Source of the DNA: an uncultured Collinsella sp. | GTDB taxonomy: Bacteria > Actinomycetota > Coriobacteriia > Coriobacteriales > Coriobacteriaceae | Direction: 5' to 3' | DNA length: 14,833 bases | Assembly (NCBI GenBank): GCA_900552185.1 | Contig: URYT01000033.1 | Location: 1 to 14,833, forward strand | Shown: one piece after another, positions 1 to 6,938 of the stretch | How positions within the stretch are numbered: the stretch's first letter is position 1 | Layout: each line of letters starts with the position of its first letter | Translations under genes and position numbers: made by a program | The notes under the pieces: generated by a model | Told to the model about the DNA's origin: nothing | Databases searched by the model: none | What the model saw: the letters and a program-made list of their open reading frames with translations, nothing else

Positions 1-1230
1 CAGCTGGTAGAAGGCGTGCTGGCCGTTGGTGCCGGGCTCGCCCCAGAAGATCTCACCGGTGTCGGAGGTCACGGCGCTGCCGTCCCAGCGGACATGCTTG
101 CCGTTGGACTCCATGGTGAGCTGCTGCAGGTAGGCCGGGAAACGGTGCAGGTACTGGCAGTACGGCAGCACGGCATGGCTCTTGGAACCGAAGAAGTTGA
201 CGTACCAGACGTTGAGCAGACCCATCAGCGCGACGGCATTGTTCTCGAGCGGCGTGTTGCAGAAGTACTCGTCGATGGCGTGGAAGCCCTCAAGGAACTG
301 CTGGAAACGCTCGGGGCCGAGCACGACGATCAGCGACAGGCCCACGGCGGAGTCGACGGAGTAGCGGCCGCCGACCCAATTCCAGAAACCAAAGGCGTTG
401 GCGGGGTCGATGCCGAAGGCCTCGACCTTCTCGAGTGCGGTGGAAACGGCGACGAAGTGCTTTGCCACGGCCTCGGCGTTCTGCTCATCGGAGCCATCGA
501 TGGCGCCCTGAGCCTTGAGCTGCTCGAGCATCCAGGTCTTGACCTCACGGGCGTTGGTGAGGGTCTCGAGCGTGGTGAAGGTCTTGGAGACGATGATCAC
601 GAGCGTGGTCTCGGGATCCAAACCCTTGAGCTTCTCGGCCTGGTCGTTGGGATCGATGTTGGAGATATAGCGGCAATCAATACCGGCGTCGGCATAGGGA
701 CGCAGGGCCTCGTAAGCCATGACCGGGCCCAGGTCGGAGCCGCCGATGCCGATGGACACCAGGTGCTCGATCTTTTTGCCGGTAACACCCTTCCACTCAC
801 CGGAGCGCACGCGCTCGGCGAAGGCATACATGCGGTCGAGGACCTCGTGCACGTCGGCGACGACATCCTGGCCGTCAACGATGAGCTGGCCCTTCTCGCT
901 TGCCGGGCGGCGCAGCGCGGTGTGCAGGACGGCGCGGTCCTCGGTGGTGTTGATGTGCTCGCCGGAGAACATGGCGTCGCGGCGCTCCTCGAGCTTCACC
1001 TCGCGGGCAAGATCGCACAGCAGCTTGACGGTCTCATCGGTCACCAGGTTCTTCGACAGATCGAAGTGCAGGTCACCGGCGTCAAAGCTCAGCTTGTTCA
1101 CGCGCTCGGCATCGGCGGCGAACCAGGCCTTGAGGTCGATACCTTCGGCCTCGAGCTTCTCTTGATGAGCCTCGAGTGCCTTCCAAGCGGCAGTCGACGT
1201 AGCATCGATAGGTGCGGCAACAGTTGCCAT
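1..1230 (-). CDS. pgi: Glucose-6-phosphate isomerase, partial (C-terminus beyond window edge)
   Basis: Interconverts glucose 6-phosphate and fructose 6-phosphate in the cytoplasm (glycolysis and gluconeogenesis). The first 410 residues are present, starting MATVAAPIDATS and running off the left edge in frame; the family is usually about 530-560 residues, so roughly a quarter is missing. Visible family motifs are IGGSDLGP (about residues 162-169) and SKTFTT (215-220), both sugar-phosphate binding, the signature WVGGRYSVDSA (about 285-295), and MESNGK with the catalytic Glu near 374. GTNGQHAFYQ carries the His that opens the substrate ring, near 405. The catalytic Lys expected near the C-terminus lies outside the window. 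The ATG at 1230 is preceded by a strong AGGAGG about 6 nt upstream. A perfect 8-bp stem-loop lies in the leader. The identification is secure; the only anomaly is the edge truncation. Confidence 0.97.
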   Translation of the reverse strand, partial: MATVAAPIDATSTAAWKALEAHQEKLEAEGIDLKAWFAADAERVNKLSFDAGDLHFDLSKNLVTDETVKLLCDLAREVKLEERRDAMFSGEHINTTEDRAVLHTALRRPASEKGQLIVDGQDVVADVHEVLDRMYAFAERVRSGEWKGVTGKKIEHLVSIGIGGSDLGPVMAYEALRPYADAGIDCRYISNIDPNDQAEKLKGLDPETTLVIIVSKTFTTLETLTNAREVKTWMLEQLKAQGAIDGSDEQNAEAVAKHFVAVSTALEKVEAFGIDPANAFGFWNWVGGRYSVDSAVGLSLIVVLGPERFQQFLEGFHAIDEYFCNTPLENNAVALMGLLNVWYVNFFGSKSHAVLPYCQYLHRFPAYLQQLTMESNGKHVRWDGSAVTSDTGEIFWGEPGTNGQHAFYQL

Positions 1231-1248
1231 AGAGTCCTCCTCAGCATA

Positions 1249-1272
1249 CGGGCGCACGCCTCCATGCGCCCG
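1249..1272 (-). promoter_or_regulatory. Stem-loop in the pgi leader
   Basis: CGGGCGCA and TGCGCCCG form a perfect 8-bp inverted repeat around an 8-nt loop, about 10 nt upstream of the pgi ribosome binding site. There is no T-tract, so it is not an intrinsic terminator. It could be an mRNA leader structure or a protein-binding palindrome. I could not place a convincing -35/-10 pair for pgi between here and 1429. The structure is seen directly; its function is unknown. Confidence 0.45.
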
Positions 1273-1351
1273 GACATTCAGATGCCACTATTCTAGCGCA
1301 GGTCAAGACTATAATCAGCGAGCGTTGCCAATCGGCCCCCAAACGGCAACC

Positions 1352-1419
1352 GACCAAAAAGGGACAGGTTTATTTTGGCAGGTCAAACGCTTTACCAACC
1401 AAAAATAACCCATCCCTTT
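1352..1419 (+). repeat. REP-like palindromic repeat, copy A with head-to-head partner
   Basis: The 32 nt at 1352-1383 match 26 of 32 positions with the reverse complement of 2085-2116; the shared core is CCAAAAAGGGAC. The downstream half (to about 1419) is a degraded inverted version of the same unit, so 1358-1419 is an imperfect palindrome of two arms of about 25 nt with a loop near 1383-1394. It lies 10 nt beyond the stop codon of the alcohol dehydrogenase remnant. Short dispersed intergenic palindromes of this kind resemble REP sequences, but no REP-associated transposase is in the window. Confidence 0.55.
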
Positions 1420-1429
1420 ATGCCAAATA

Positions 1430-1954
1430 CTAGGCCGCGGCGCACACGCTGCCGAGCAACTCACGCAGAGGAGACCCAATGCCCTCCAGCAGTTCGGGCG
1501 CGATGATGGCAAAAACGGGAACCTCGCCGACGCCCACGACAGCAGGCACCTTGCCCTCCAAGACAATGCATCCATAAGGGACAAAACCGTCTTCGCCGGC
1601 ATCGAGCGCCGCCATGCGACGCGCGAGTTCGCGCGCAAAGCCAGCAGTATCGGCATCGCCAATCGCCAATACAAAGTCCACCCCTTCGTCGGTCGCCAGG
1701 GCCACGGCTTCGTCGATCAGCTCGTCTCCCCCGTCGCCCTCAACCGAGCCGCAGCGGAAAAGCACGCGCTCGAGCAGAGCTCGATCAAGCGAGCCGAGTG
1801 CCGCCGAGACAAGCTCATCACGCGTGTGCTTGTCGCCTCCCAGCACGACCAGTGCCTTAGTGCCGCCATAGTGGGCAACCAATCGCCCGCACCAGCGAGC
1901 CACATCCCCATCCGCAACCAAGCGTGTCGGCATACCAAACCCATAATTGACCAT
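1430..1954 (-). CDS. Orphan N-terminal domain of iron-type (butanol) alcohol dehydrogenase
   Basis: A 174-residue product from ATG 1954 resembles the NAD(P)-binding half of group III iron-containing alcohol dehydrogenases, BDH branch. It starts MVNYGFGMPTRLV, like the family's N-terminal strand. It continues with VAHYGGTKALVVLGGD (nucleotide-binding region) and VDFVLAIGDADTAGFARELA, which aligns with the family's VGGGSxxDxAK stretch but has lost the GGGS loop. The end, VFAIIAPELLEG through LLGS, aligns with the DPEL segment that normally precedes GMDALxHAIE. The gene stops there, so the helical domain with the Asp/His iron ligands is absent (family length about 380-390). Activity as a dehydrogenase is unlikely. 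The frame is otherwise clean, so it may be an expressed stand-alone domain or a decayed gene. Longer starts exist (ATG 2005, TTG 2017), but no ribosome site favours them and the homology begins at 1954. Confidence 0.6.
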   Translation of the reverse strand: MVNYGFGMPTRLVADGDVARWCGRLVAHYGGTKALVVLGGDKHTRDELVSAALGSLDRALLERVLFRCGSVEGDGGDELIDEAVALATDEGVDFVLAIGDADTAGFARELARRMAALDAGEDGFVPYGCIVLEGKVPAVVGVGEVPVFAIIAPELLEGIGSPLRELLGSVCAAA

Positions 1955-2084
1955 CTTTCCCACAGCCCTTCCGTGCGTATAGGCGGTATCGATTGTTAGG
2001 CTCATGCTACGAAGCAAGGTTTTCCGAGCTGTTTCGCACTCTTTAGAGCTGCGTTAAAAAAACCCGATGCAGCCGCACGACCAT

Positions 2085-2119
2085 ACCTACCAAAACAAAC
2101 TAGTCCCTTTTTGGCAGGT
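2085..2119 (-). repeat. REP-like palindromic repeat, copy B
   Basis: Read on the minus strand, 2116-2085 matches copy A (1352-1383) at 26 of 32 positions. It forms a hairpin: ACCTACCAAAA pairs with TTTTGGCAGGT with one mismatch, around a loop of about 13 nt. It ends immediately before the -35 box of the polymerase operon. Together with copy A, in opposite orientation, it brackets the alcohol dehydrogenase remnant. Confidence 0.55.
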
Positions 2120-2120
2120 T

Positions 2121-2149
2121 TTGACGATGTCCAGATGAGCGGGTATTAT
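2121..2149 (+). promoter_or_regulatory. Sigma-70-type promoter of the polymerase operon
   Basis: TTGACG at 2121-2126 and TATTAT at 2144-2149 are separated by exactly 17 nt, close to the housekeeping consensus. Transcription would begin near 2156, giving a leader of about 37 nt before the GTG start at 2193. The -10 box overlaps the LexA-like palindrome that follows. Confidence 0.75.
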
Positions 2150-2166
2150 CGAACAAGTATTCGATA
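2147..2166 (+). promoter_or_regulatory. LexA (SOS) box over the -10 box and start site
   Basis: TATCGAACAAGTATTCGATA has perfect 7-bp inverted arms (TATCGAA/TTCGATA) around a 6-nt centre. Its core CGAAC-AAGT-ATTCG differs at one position from the Gram-positive and actinobacterial LexA site CGAAC-N4-GTTCG. It overlaps the last bases of the -10 element and the predicted start, a position where repressor binding would block initiation. The downstream genes are of an SOS-type class, which supports the assignment. LexA itself is not in the window. Confidence 0.75.
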
Positions 2167-2192
2167 AGAACATGTGTTTGATGGGAGGACGC

Positions 2193-3698
2193 GTGGGACA
2201 CGAGCGTCACACCTATATCTGCATCGACCTCAAGACGTTCTACGCCAGCGTCGAGTGCGTCGACCGCGGGCTCGACCCGCTCACCACCAACCTGGTCGTT
2301 GCCGACGAATCGCGCGGGCGCACGACCATCTGCCTTGCCATCACACAGGCCATGAAAGACCTCGGAATCCATAACCGCTGTCGCCTGTTCGAGATTCCCG
2401 ACGGTATCGACTACATCAAGGCCGTACCGCGCATGCAGCACTACATGGAGGTGTCGGCGCAAATCTACGGTATCTATCTGGAATTCGTCAGCCCACAGGA
2501 CGTGCACGTCTACTCCATCGACGAATGCTTTATCGACGTGACGCCCTATCTGGACCTCTATCACACCGACGCTGAAGGCTTCGCCTGCATGTTGCGCGAC
2601 GAGGTCCTGGCGCGCACCGGCATCACGGCAACGGTTGGCATCGGCCCCAACCTATTCCAGGCCAAGGTGGCACTCGACATTACCGCCAAGCACGTACCCA
2701 GCCGCATCGGCATACTCGATGACGAGACCTTTCGCAAGGAGATCTGGCCCCATCGCCCCATCACCGACATCTGGGGCATTGGGCCCGGCGTGGCAGCACG
2801 ACTCGAAAAATACGGCGTCTACGATCTGATGGGCGTCGCGGCGCTCGACGAAAACCTGCTCTACGACGAGCTCGGCGTCAATGCCGAGTATCTTATCGAC
2901 CACGCCTTTGGGCGCGAGCCGACAACTATCGCCGATATTCAGGCCTATCGCCCGCAGGCAACCTCAACTACCACAGGACAGGTGCTCTCGAAAGGCTATG
3001 CCTATGAACGGGCCTACACCGTCTTGCGCGAGATGGTCGACAACGCTGTGCTGGACTTAGTCGATAGGCACGTGGTGTGCAACAGCATCTCGCTCTTTGT
3101 AGGCTACGCGAGCGAGCGCGCCGACATACGCCGCCTCGACGCCAGCGGCACAGCACAATATGTAGACGGATGCGGGCACCTGCGTTCGAGCACGTCGAGC
3201 ATCGAACCCGCCGCAACCGACGGCCCCGAGCTCGCGCCCCGCGCGCCCAAGCCCGTCCAACGCGACGACGAACGCCGACGTTTGGTGCGAGAGGCACAGG
3301 CGATTGACGGCATCTTTGTGGGCGAACACGGCGGCAAGCCGCGTGGTGGCTATGCCGCGCTCTTTGCGCACTCCAACGCCTCGCGCAAGCTGCCCGAGCG
3401 CACCAATTCGTTTAAGAAGATCATGGGCTATTTCGATGAGCTCTGGGCGAAGACTGTCGATCCCAAACGACCGGTCAAGCGCATCAACCTGGGATTTGGC
3501 AACCTCATGCCCGAGGAATTTACCACTATCGACCTGTTCAGCGATGTTAAGGCCGATGAGCGCGAGCGCGACCTGGCGCGCGCCGTCCTGGCCGTGAAGG
3601 GCAAGTACGGCAAGAACGCGCTCGTCAAGGGATTAAGCTTCACCGCCGGCGCCACCGCACGCGAACGCAACGATCAGGTAGGAGGACATCGTGCCTAA
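2193..3698 (+). CDS. Y-family translesion DNA polymerase (UmuC/UvrX-like)
   Basis: An error-prone lesion-bypass polymerase of 501 residues. The N-terminus ICIDLKTFYASVE supplies the first catalytic Asp (D12), with the steric-gate aromatic at about Y17. YSIDECFIDV carries the catalytic Asp110-Glu111 pair. VGIGPNLFQAKVALD and IWGIGPGVAARL (helix-hairpin-helix) match the palm and thumb. The end, GLSFTAGATARERNDQVGGHRA, is the usual C-terminus of the UvrX/YqjW branch. The opening CVDRGLDPLTTNLVV also fits that branch. GTG 2193 is preferred over ATG 2172 because GGGAGG lies 4 nt before it. An unusual hydrophilic insert of about 70 residues (about 313-385) interrupts the little-finger domain. The gene is first in an operon behind a LexA-like site, and its last 8 nt overlap the next gene. 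Confidence 0.93.
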   Translation: MGHERHTYICIDLKTFYASVECVDRGLDPLTTNLVVADESRGRTTICLAITQAMKDLGIHNRCRLFEIPDGIDYIKAVPRMQHYMEVSAQIYGIYLEFVSPQDVHVYSIDECFIDVTPYLDLYHTDAEGFACMLRDEVLARTGITATVGIGPNLFQAKVALDITAKHVPSRIGILDDETFRKEIWPHRPITDIWGIGPGVAARLEKYGVYDLMGVAALDENLLYDELGVNAEYLIDHAFGREPTTIADIQAYRPQATSTTTGQVLSKGYAYERAYTVLREMVDNAVLDLVDRHVVCNSISLFVGYASERADIRRLDASGTAQYVDGCGHLRSSTSSIEPAATDGPELAPRAPKPVQRDDERRRLVREAQAIDGIFVGEHGGKPRGGYAALFAHSNASRKLPERTNSFKKIMGYFDELWAKTVDPKRPVKRINLGFGNLMPEEFTTIDLFSDVKADERERDLARAVLAVKGKYGKNALVKGLSFTAGATARERNDQVGGHRA

Positions 3699-4116
3699 GT
3701 CCCAACAACAGCCGATGCGGCCACCGACGCCTTTTGAACGTCTAGCGGACCCCGAGGGAAGACGTCGATCCGCCGACCCCAAGCTCACCGCCAACGGCGC
3801 CGTCCGCGCCGGCCGTGCCGCGCAGTTTATGCCCTTTGCCGCCCTCACGGGATACTACGAGCTCGTGCGCAAACAAGAGATCACTGTTGAGCCCAAATGC
3901 GAACTCACGGAAGAAAAAGCCCTCGAGCTTTCGAAAAAGCTCGAGGGCCTCAAACGCGGCGACCTGGTGCGCGTCACCTATTACGATATGTACGGCTATC
4001 GTAGCCGCACGGGCATTCTCGACGAAGTGTTACCCGCATTCAAGCTGCTCAAACTCAGGGATATCGCCATCAACTTCGACGATATCCAAGGCATCGAGCT
4101 GCGTGGTCGAGCCTAG
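3691..4116 (+). CDS. YolD-like protein, partner of the Y-family polymerase
   Basis: A 141-residue soluble protein with no signal peptide or membrane segment. GRAAQFMPFAALTGYYELVRKQE (about residues 41-63) matches the R-A-x-x-F-x-P-F-x-A-L core of YolD-like proteins. The C-terminal half (LKRGDLVRVTYYDMYGYRSRTGILDEV) looks like a small beta barrel. In Bacillus, YolD-like proteins are encoded next to UvrX/YqjW polymerases, and the same pairing occurs here. The GTG start at 3691 overlaps the polymerase stop (GTGCCTAA), with GGAGG upstream inside the polymerase gene, implying translational coupling. Its TAG shares a CTAG with the stop codon of the converging gene. The first 40 residues are proline- and arginine-rich and look disordered. 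Its exact role in lesion bypass is not established. Confidence 0.8.
   Translation: MPKSQQQPMRPPTPFERLADPEGRRRSADPKLTANGAVRAGRAAQFMPFAALTGYYELVRKQEITVEPKCELTEEKALELSKKLEGLKRGDLVRVTYYDMYGYRSRTGILDEVLPAFKLLKLRDIAINFDDIQGIELRGRA
3909..3948 (-). terminator. Intrinsic terminator for the minus-strand surface-protein gene, inside the YolD-like CDS
   Basis: On the minus strand GCCCTCGAGCTTT, loop TTCG, AAAGCTCGAGGGC form a perfect 13-bp stem, followed directly by TTTTTCTTCC. This is a textbook Rho-independent terminator. It lies about 165 nt beyond the stop of the converging beta-propeller gene. On the plus strand the same bases encode ALELSKKLEGLK of the YolD-like protein and lack a T-tract after the stem, so termination should act only on minus-strand transcripts. 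Confidence 0.75.
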
Positions 4117-6665
4117 CAACGAGAACGCTTGCGCAAGACGAGAGCAATGCCAAGCACTGCGGCAGCTGCAACCAGCAATCCCAAGACCAGCGTGAGGGTC
4201 GAGTCGCCAGCGTGAGGCAGCGAGCCGTCCTTCGGAGTCTTCTTAGTGGTCGTCGAAACGGTCGTCGCGGTGCTGCTCGACTGGTCGTTGCCGCCCGTCT
4301 GGCTGCCACCAGGCTGATTGCCGCCACCCGGCTGCGAAGGATCGGTGGGTTTCGTCGGATCCGGAGTACCGGGATCAATCGGATTCTCCGAATTCTCCTT
4401 GCGCTGGATCCAAACCTGGCAACCATAGAACGGGTTGGCGGTACCAAGGCACAGACCCTGGTTGGTCACCGCAAAGGTGCGCAGACCATGGTTATACGGA
4501 TCGTTAAAGCCGTTAGTCGTCAGCGTCGTAAAGTTCACGCCGTCCTCGGTCACATACATATCAAAGCCGCGCTCGGCATCGCGCAGGTAGTACATGCACG
4601 TAAGGACACTCTGCAACTTCTTGAGGTTCTCCGCACTCAGCAGCTTATCGAGCGCATCCTGAATATCACCCGGCAGCTCGGTGCCATAGGCATCCTCGTA
4701 CTGCTGCTTTAGGCTCTCATAGCTATCGAGCATGTCCTGATACTGATCGGCAAAGGACTTGAAGTACGCAATCTCGCTATCGATTTTCTGAACATAAGCA
4801 GCGTCGTCTTCAACGTCCGCGGACATCGTCGCGGCCTGATCGCAAAGACCGCCCGCGGCATCCTCCAGTGCATCGCTCAGATCGCCAAAACCCTTAGCAA
4901 CCTCGGTCTTCTCGTCATCGACATCGACGGCCTCGTTTGAATCATCAACCTCGGCAGCTTCGTTCGAATTATCGACCTCGACGGCCTCGTTTGAATCATC
5001 GTCCGCAAGCGTGTTCACGGGAACGATGGGGTCGTCAGGCGATTTCTTGTCGAGCAGGTGATCGAGCAGGTCCCTAAGGCGCTGAACCTGAGAGTCCCAC
5101 TCCTCGGGCGTCATATCGATAATGTCGCCATTGGAGAACTGGCCGATCGGCTCAAGCAGGCTCGCGGTATCAAAGGTACCGATATACAGCTTGCCGTCGA
5201 ACTTCTGCATGCGCCAAATGTACTGGTTCTCGTTTCGGCCAAAGCCCGAAGTCAGGCCGGAAATACCGCCCTCGGGGAACATGTCGGTGCGATCGCCAAC
5301 GACGAGCTCCATGTTCTCGTCCTTGTCCATGCGATAGATGTTAACCGACTGCTCAAGATTGGCATTCACAAACGAGCAGTCAACGCCGCCCATGCTGCTC
5401 TTGCCGCCCTCTTCGGTGTTGGATTTGTTGAACAGGATGCGCTCGAGGGCAATCTCCTCGTCGTTGTATTCACCGATATAGAGGTAGTCGTTGTAGACGA
5501 TGAGGTTGGCAGCGCCAGAACGGGTACGGGCAGGATCGATGCCAAAGCAGTACTTTGCACCGTCCGCCTTCTGATCGCCGACAATGGGAGTCCACGAATA
5601 GCTGCCGTCGGCATTCTTGTCGCCACGGACCATGGCAAACGACTGCATGGAATTATCATCGGGAGCATTCTCGGGCGTACCGGTGCAGATGGTCGCATAG
5701 AGATGGCCATTGTACGAGACCATATCCCAAATGGCGCCGCCGTAGATGCTGTCCTTATAGCGAATCGCCGGATAGCCAAACAGCGTCTCCGAGTTGGCAA
5801 TCTCGGTGAAGCTGTCCTGGCCCTTCGAGGGGTCAGACGACGTCAGGATTGTCGACACAAAATTACCGTTCGCGTCTTTACCCACATTACTGATGACGAG
5901 CTGGCCATCATGGACGCACATGCCGCGGATACCGGTAGAAATGCCCTGCTTGTAGGCAGCACCGTAATCCTGCATGCTCGAAAGGCCCTGATAGACAACT
6001 TTGTACTCATCCGTCTTAGGATCGATCTCGTATACAGCAGGCAGGCCGCTTTTGCCGCCATTGGTCCTGACGCTGCCGCAGAAATAGAGCTTACCCTTAT
6101 AGCTCACGGCATTGCGGGACAAAGGAGCGACGCCGTTGAGCGATTCAGAGAGCAGCAGCTTGGTCTCACCGGTCTTGGTATTGATCTTGACCAAGATGCC
6201 GCCGCTGTCCTTGTCGGCCGTGCCGTCCTCCTTCTGCTGTCCATAGAAGAACGTGCCGTTAAACATGGCCTCCAGCGTCAGGCGCATGGTCTCGACATCA
6301 AAGGAATCGCCCAGCGTACTGTTCATGAGCGTAAGCGTGTTGCCCATCGCCGCATAGCAGGTGCCCACATAAAGCCAGTCACCATAGCTCGCAGCCGCCC
6401 AAGTGTAGCTCTGGCCGCGATCGCCTTCGTTATTGGCCGTGTTACCGTCGGTGCCCGGGACGGCAACGACACCGTCACCCTGGTAGTCGACGATGCCATC
6501 AGGCTGCGACGTTCCTACCGAAGGATGCGAGAGTTTCTCAAAGGAATACCCATTTCCCGCATTGTAGGTAACGGCACCCGAAGTGTCTTCGGCATTCGCC
6601 GGCAACGGTGATGCCAAGATAGCGGCAAGCGCTGCCACCAAGCCAAGTGTTCCCACTCGTCTCAT
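4113..6665 (-). CDS. Sortase-anchored beta-propeller surface protein
   Basis: An 850-residue exported cell-wall protein of unknown ligand. MRRVGTLGLVAALAAILA, ending PANA-E, is a signal peptide. ATG 6665 has GGGGAGG 10 nt upstream; the longer start at 6713 would give an atypically long N-region and has no good ribosome site. Residues of about 60-500 contain repeated beta-strand units such as YGDWLYVGTCY, YKGKLYFCGSV, YNGHLYATICTG, YNDYLYIGEYN and FDGKLYIGTFD, typical of a propeller. An acidic 9-residue tandem repeat (557-583) and a helical stretch interrupt the fold before a final strand segment (YVTEDGVNF to GTANPFYGCQVW). A Pro/Gly/Thr-rich spacer leads to LPHAG (816-820), a hydrophobic helix and RKRSRC, a sortase signal with Ala in place of the usual Thr. 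Related proteins occur in Coriobacteriia; their function is not known to me. Confidence 0.85.
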   Translation of the reverse strand: MRRVGTLGLVAALAAILASPLPANAEDTSGAVTYNAGNGYSFEKLSHPSVGTSQPDGIVDYQGDGVVAVPGTDGNTANNEGDRGQSYTWAAASYGDWLYVGTCYAAMGNTLTLMNSTLGDSFDVETMRLTLEAMFNGTFFYGQQKEDGTADKDSGGILVKINTKTGETKLLLSESLNGVAPLSRNAVSYKGKLYFCGSVRTNGGKSGLPAVYEIDPKTDEYKVVYQGLSSMQDYGAAYKQGISTGIRGMCVHDGQLVISNVGKDANGNFVSTILTSSDPSKGQDSFTEIANSETLFGYPAIRYKDSIYGGAIWDMVSYNGHLYATICTGTPENAPDDNSMQSFAMVRGDKNADGSYSWTPIVGDQKADGAKYCFGIDPARTRSGAANLIVYNDYLYIGEYNDEEIALERILFNKSNTEEGGKSSMGGVDCSFVNANLEQSVNIYRMDKDENMELVVGDRTDMFPEGGISGLTSGFGRNENQYIWRMQKFDGKLYIGTFDTASLLEPIGQFSNGDIIDMTPEEWDSQVQRLRDLLDHLLDKKSPDDPIVPVNTLADDDSNEAVEVDNSNEAAEVDDSNEAVDVDDEKTEVAKGFGDLSDALEDAAGGLCDQAATMSADVEDDAAYVQKIDSEIAYFKSFADQYQDMLDSYESLKQQYEDAYGTELPGDIQDALDKLLSAENLKKLQSVLTCMYYLRDAERGFDMYVTEDGVNFTTLTTNGFNDPYNHGLRTFAVTNQGLCLGTANPFYGCQVWIQRKENSENPIDPGTPDPTKPTDPSQPGGGNQPGGSQTGGNDQSSSTATTVSTTTKKTPKDGSLPHAGDSTLTLVLGLLVAAAAVLGIALVLRKRSRC
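4917..4997 (-). repeat. Tandem 27-bp repeat (3 units) encoding an acidic linker
   Basis: Three units of 27 bp (4917-4943, 4944-4970, 4971-4997) encode variants of DSNEAVEVD. The outer two are nearly identical and the middle one has diverged, partly silently. It lies in frame inside the surface-protein gene, so unit gain or loss would change linker length without a frameshift. Confidence 0.85.
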
Positions 6666-6938
6666 AAGGCTATAGCCTCCCCTGTCCTTAAGCCCAGTTT
6701 TAGCATTCATCATCTCTGTCCACGTTTAATTGCAATCTGGGCACAGCAATAATCAGCATATAAATATACACCTGTATTTTTTCTTACGGGATAGCGGATG
6801 CTCGATTGGTCACGAATTCCGCGCGAACCGTCACCAAACTCCACTTTCGCCGCATCCGCGAGTTGTTTTTTGCGCAAATTTTAGGACGTCGATAGCCCCA
6901 ATGGGGAGGAGGCCGGTACTCATTGGAGAGGGCAGCAT
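6666..6938. other. Intergenic region upstream of the surface-protein gene
   Basis: This 273-nt gap holds no gene I can support. The part nearest the surface-protein gene is AT-rich (about 6740-6790), as expected of a promoter, but I could not fix a -35/-10 pair. Perfect 8-bp inverted arms GCGGATGC (6794-6801) and GCATCCGC (6852-6859) lie 50 nt apart and could be operator halves. GCCCCAATGGGG near 6895-6906 is a short palindrome without a T-tract downstream of the HMA gene. Confidence 0.35.

Noticed and set aside
16..1296. Long plus-strand open frame (426 codons) opposite pgi
   Set aside because: It is antisense to an unambiguous pgi frame, has no family resemblance and no ribosome site, and reflects the codon pattern of the real gene.
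1315..1674. Minus-strand frame of 119 codons overlapping the dehydrogenase remnant
   Set aside because: It lies in another frame of the same strand as a frame with clear family resemblance; its Arg/Ser/Leu-rich product looks like an out-of-frame reading.
5058..6611. Plus-strand open frame of 517 codons opposite the surface-protein gene
   Set aside because: The minus strand has a signal peptide, propeller strands and sorting signal. The plus frame shows no recognisable domain and is a shadow of GC-rich codon usage.
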